NCBI GenBank assembly: GCA_012521855.1
Contig: JAAYLO010000230.1
Span: forward strand, 1-8,355
Reading direction: 5' to 3'
DNA: 8,355 nt
Source: Halanaerobiaceae bacterium
GTDB taxonomy: Bacteria; Bacillota; Halanaerobiia; Halanaerobiales; DTU029
Of the stretch, positions 6,123 to 8,355 are shown one piece after another; position 1 is the stretch's first letter; every line of letters begins with the position of its first letter. Made by a program: the position numbers and the translations under genes. The notes beneath the pieces were generated by a model. That model had not been told where the DNA came from. It worked only from the letters and a program-made list of their open reading frames with translations, and searched no databases.

Positions 6123-6360
6123 AAAAACACTCCTTACTAATAATATTTCGCATTAACTATCACCTTCACTTACGTTAGTTATACCGGCTATAAATACTGC
6201 TATATATTTACACTGTTCTCTAATCTAACACCATATAACGGGAAATATCCAGAACAATATTTTTCTCATAGTTTCCATTTATTATATAAATTCATCATAA
6301 TATCCTGAAATCCTTCTATAAATTAATAATAATTACCATTTTCTATTGTTTTTCTTCAAA
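6123..6360 (-). other. Region upstream of the 194-aa gene
   Basis: A 238-bp non-coding stretch. It should carry the promoter of the gene at 5538-6122; the best weak candidate is TTGTTC (6252-6257), 16 nt, TATGGT (6230-6235). A near-palindrome TTATACCGGCTATAA (6179-6193) could be an operator. Two tiny frames, 6266-6298 and 6225-6269, overlap by ATGA; they are discussed in the findings and not called as genes. Confidence 0.3.
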
Positions 6361-6401
6361 ATAAAAAAGGGAGCATTATTAATCAAAAAGATAATGCTCC
6401 C
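6361..6401 (-). terminator. Intrinsic terminator of the flavodoxin gene
   Basis: Perfect 11-bp stem GGGAGCATTAT with ATAATGCTCCC (6369-6379 and 6391-6401) and an 11-nt loop; on the minus strand it is followed by TTTTTTAT. It lies about 70 bp past the flavodoxin stop and is related to the terminator at 7121-7163. Confidence 0.9.
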
Positions 6402-6473
6402 CCGGTCATTCAGTCTTCTTCCTTCGACAGAAATTATGTTCATTTCACTATAAACCTTCACCTGGAATAGAGA

Positions 6474-7007
6474 CTATGAATTTACATAAGCAACAATCTC
6501 CTCTATGTTACTCCTTTCGGTAAAGTCCGCCGGTTTTTCGTATGCTTCGAGCATGCCGATTTCATCAGAGTTTAAATCCTTCTTTATTTTCTTTTTAAGG
6601 ATTATCCCCCATTTGAATAATGTCATGAGCACCTTCTCAAAAGCCGGTAATTTATTATAGTCAAAACCTCCCCGTAAGTAAAAACACTTGATCTGCTCTT
6701 GTTGTTCTGCAGTGAAGTTATGCATTATGACTTCACTCAATACATCTTCGCTCGCTGGAGATGCACCACAGGCAAAGACAATCACCCTTTTGTCCTTCAG
6801 TTTATCAATGTTTTTTTTAAGAAACCCAACACCAATAATGCCAGTTGCATGCAGGCTGCCCCCATAAATTATGGTATCGTATTTTTCTAAAGTACTGGAA
6901 TCCACCCCGGAAACTTCGAAAATATCAGCAGATAAATCTTCAGCAAGCCAATCTGCATATTTTTTAGTAAAGCCTGTTTTAGATTTGTAAATCACGGCAG
7001 TTTTCAT
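6474..7007 (-). CDS. Flavodoxin-domain protein
   Basis: FMN-binding electron carrier or oxidoreductase domain, 177 aa, soluble. The phosphate-binding loop is SKTGFT (9-14) after the first strand MKTAVIYK. IIYGGSLHATGI (46-57) and RVIVFACGASP (74-84) match the flavin-contact loops of the Flavodoxin_5 type, also seen in HemG-like proteins. The C-terminal 50 residues are lysine-rich and include a hydrophobic helix (LMTLFKWGIIL, 127-137). GAGGAGG lies about 10 nt before ATG 7005-7007. It is a single-gene unit between two terminators. A HemG-type role (protoporphyrinogen oxidation) is possible, but no haem gene is nearby; general flavodoxin is safer. Confidence 0.85.
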   Translation of the reverse strand: MKTAVIYKSKTGFTKKYADWLAEDLSADIFEVSGVDSSTLEKYDTIIYGGSLHATGIIGVGFLKKNIDKLKDKRVIVFACGASPASEDVLSEVIMHNFTAEQQEQIKCFYLRGGFDYNKLPAFEKVLMTLFKWGIILKKKIKKDLNSDEIGMLEAYEKPADFTERSNIEEIVAYVNS

Positions 7008-7120
7008 CTTTTTTAAACCTCCTCACAGAATCTTTATTTGCTGTTTATTTTATAATTCAGCATAAAGAGCTTAAAACCATCTATAATTTTATTATTTTTC
7101 CATTTTATATCCTTTTTCAA

Positions 7121-7163
7121 ATTATAAAGGGGAGCATCAGTTATCTAAAAGATGATGCTCCCC
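7121..7163 (-). terminator. Intrinsic terminator of the UPF0210 gene
   Basis: Stem GGGGAGCATCA with TGATGCTCCCC (7129-7139 and 7153-7163) around a 13-nt loop, followed on the minus strand by TTTATAAT, a weaker T tract than the other copy. It is about 115 bp past the UPF0210 stop and ends transcription before the flavodoxin gene. Confidence 0.8.
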
Positions 7164-7277
7164 GGGCATTTCGTTTTCTTCCTTGATATACCTCATTGGT
7201 GTATAACTGATACCATCCCTGGTCAGCTCTCCAAAGACATCTAGAAAGCCATTTTATGATAAAAGCTTTTTCATAGC

Positions 7278-8355
7278 TCAATTCTTCAGGCTGTGCAGAG
7301 GTGCAGGGATTCTGCCGCCCCTTTCGATGAGTTCCTTGCTGGAATAGGGATTCACCTTCATCACCGGTGCCCTGCCGAACAGGCCGCCGAAGACCACCTC
7401 ATCACCCACATCCTTACCGGGAGCAGGGATGATCCGGACGGCAGTGGTCTTGTTGTTGATTATTCCAATGGCCGCCTCATCGGCTATTATAGCCGCGATG
7501 GTCTCTGCGGGTGTATCTCCCGGGACAGCTATCATGTCCAGGCCCACCGAACAGATACAGGTCATGGCCTCCAGTTTCTCCAGGCTGAGGCCGCCTTTTT
7601 TCACTGCCTCGATCATGCCTGCATCTTCACTGACGGGTATGAAGGCACCGCTCAAACCCCCTACATGTGAAGAGGCCATTACCCCGCCCTTCTTCACCGC
7701 ATCATTGAGGAGGGCCAGTGCCGCCGTCGTCCCATGTGTACCGCAGCATTCCAGTCCCATCTCCTCCAGGATATGGGCCACACTATCTCCTACCTCCGGT
7801 GTGGGGGCAAGGGACAGGTCAACTATCCCGAAGGGAACACCCAGCATCTCCGAGGCCTCTCTGGCCACCAGCTGCCCCATCCTCGTTATCTTGAAGGCAG
7901 TCCTCTTGACGGTCTCAGCTACCTCATCAAAGGGGCGTCCCCTGACCTTCTCCAGGGCAGCCTTCACTGCACCGGGCCCGCTGATCCCCACATTTATGAC
8001 GGATTCCCCTTCACCTATCCCGTGAAAGGCACCGGCCATGAAGGGGTTGTCCTCCGGGGCATTGGCAAAGACCACCAGTTTGCTGCAGCCCATACCGCCG
8101 TCTTCAGCAGTGAGTTCAGCGAGCCTCCTGATGACCCTTCCCATCTCTGCCACTGCATCCATGTTTATCCCGGCCCTGGTAGTGGCCACATTTACGGATG
8201 AACAGACCCTCTTTGTCCCTGCCAGTGCCTCAGGTATTGAATTGATTAGCTTCCTGTCACCGGTGGTAAACCCCTTACGTACCATAGCGGAAAAGCCGCC
8301 GATAAAGTCAACACCCACCTCTTCCGCAGCCCTGTCCATGGTCTCTGCAAACTTC
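7278..8355 (-). CDS. UPF0210 / PFL family protein (DUF711), C-terminal part (5' end outside window)
   Basis: 358 residues of a conserved cytosolic protein usually about 450 aa long, so roughly the first 95 are missing. The frame stays open past the ATG at 8337-8339 as KFAET, so that ATG is internal. Family landmarks include DRAAEEVGVDFIGGFSA, NVATTRAGINMDAV, GIGEGESVINVGISGPGAV, GTHGTTAALALLNDAVKKGG and SSHVGGLSGAFIPVSED. The family resembles pyruvate formate-lyase in fold but has no settled function; in many genomes it follows an ACT-domain gene (UPF0237), which would lie beyond 8355. The gene is clearly richer in G+C than everything to its left and prefers G/C third positions, which fits host core sequence. 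Confidence 0.92.
   Translation of the reverse strand, partial: KFAETMDRAAEEVGVDFIGGFSAMVRKGFTTGDRKLINSIPEALAGTKRVCSSVNVATTRAGINMDAVAEMGRVIRRLAELTAEDGGMGCSKLVVFANAPEDNPFMAGAFHGIGEGESVINVGISGPGAVKAALEKVRGRPFDEVAETVKRTAFKITRMGQLVAREASEMLGVPFGIVDLSLAPTPEVGDSVAHILEEMGLECCGTHGTTAALALLNDAVKKGGVMASSHVGGLSGAFIPVSEDAGMIEAVKKGGLSLEKLEAMTCICSVGLDMIAVPGDTPAETIAAIIADEAAIGIINNKTTAVRIIPAPGKDVGDEVVFGGLFGRAPVMKVNPYSSKELIERGGRIPAPLHSLKN

Noticed and set aside
7293..8201. Three long plus-strand frames of 125, 198 and 155 codons
   Set aside because: They lie opposite the UPF0210 gene; long reverse frames are expected in G+C-rich coding sequence.

Overview
The window reads as part of a Gram-positive, Firmicutes-type genome (Clostridia or a relative is my best guess). 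The evidence is strong GGAGG-type ribosome binding sites before nearly every gene, TTG starts, low G+C in most of the window, IS3-family elements and simple hairpin-plus-T terminators. Every recognisable gene lies on the minus strand, so the biological reading direction runs from position 8355 down to 1.

Right part (8355 to about 6360): the 3' part of a UPF0210/PFL-family gene, visibly richer in G+C than the rest, then a flavodoxin-domain gene. Each is followed by its own intrinsic terminator, and the two terminators are related in sequence. This looks like ordinary chromosomal backbone.

Middle and left part (about 6360 to 1): an A+T-rich accessory stretch that looks like a decaying defence island. 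In reading order it holds an unknown 194-residue protein with a possible helix-turn-helix; the first third of a dGTPase-like HD hydrolase, cut off just after its HD motif; a badly decayed transposase remnant; an unknown short reading frame of about 96 codons; a complete SIR2-like protein (373 aa) with the layout of antiphage NAD+-consuming effectors; an IS3-family element of about 1.45 kb whose orfB carries a frameshift; about 500 bp without a clear gene; and the N-terminal half of a type I restriction-modification methylase (HsdM), which runs off the window.

How the parts fit: HsdM and the SIR2-like protein are typical defence-island members, and dGTPase homologues are known to limit phage by nucleotide depletion, although the copy here is broken. 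The least expected signals are non-coding. An approximately 74-bp leader-like sequence upstream of the SIR2 gene recurs in the same orientation next to the IS element. A good sigma-A promoter with a perfect operator-like palindrome and a Shine-Dalgarno site on the plus strand leads only into a seven-codon frame, as if its gene has been lost. No RNA gene or CRISPR array was seen.
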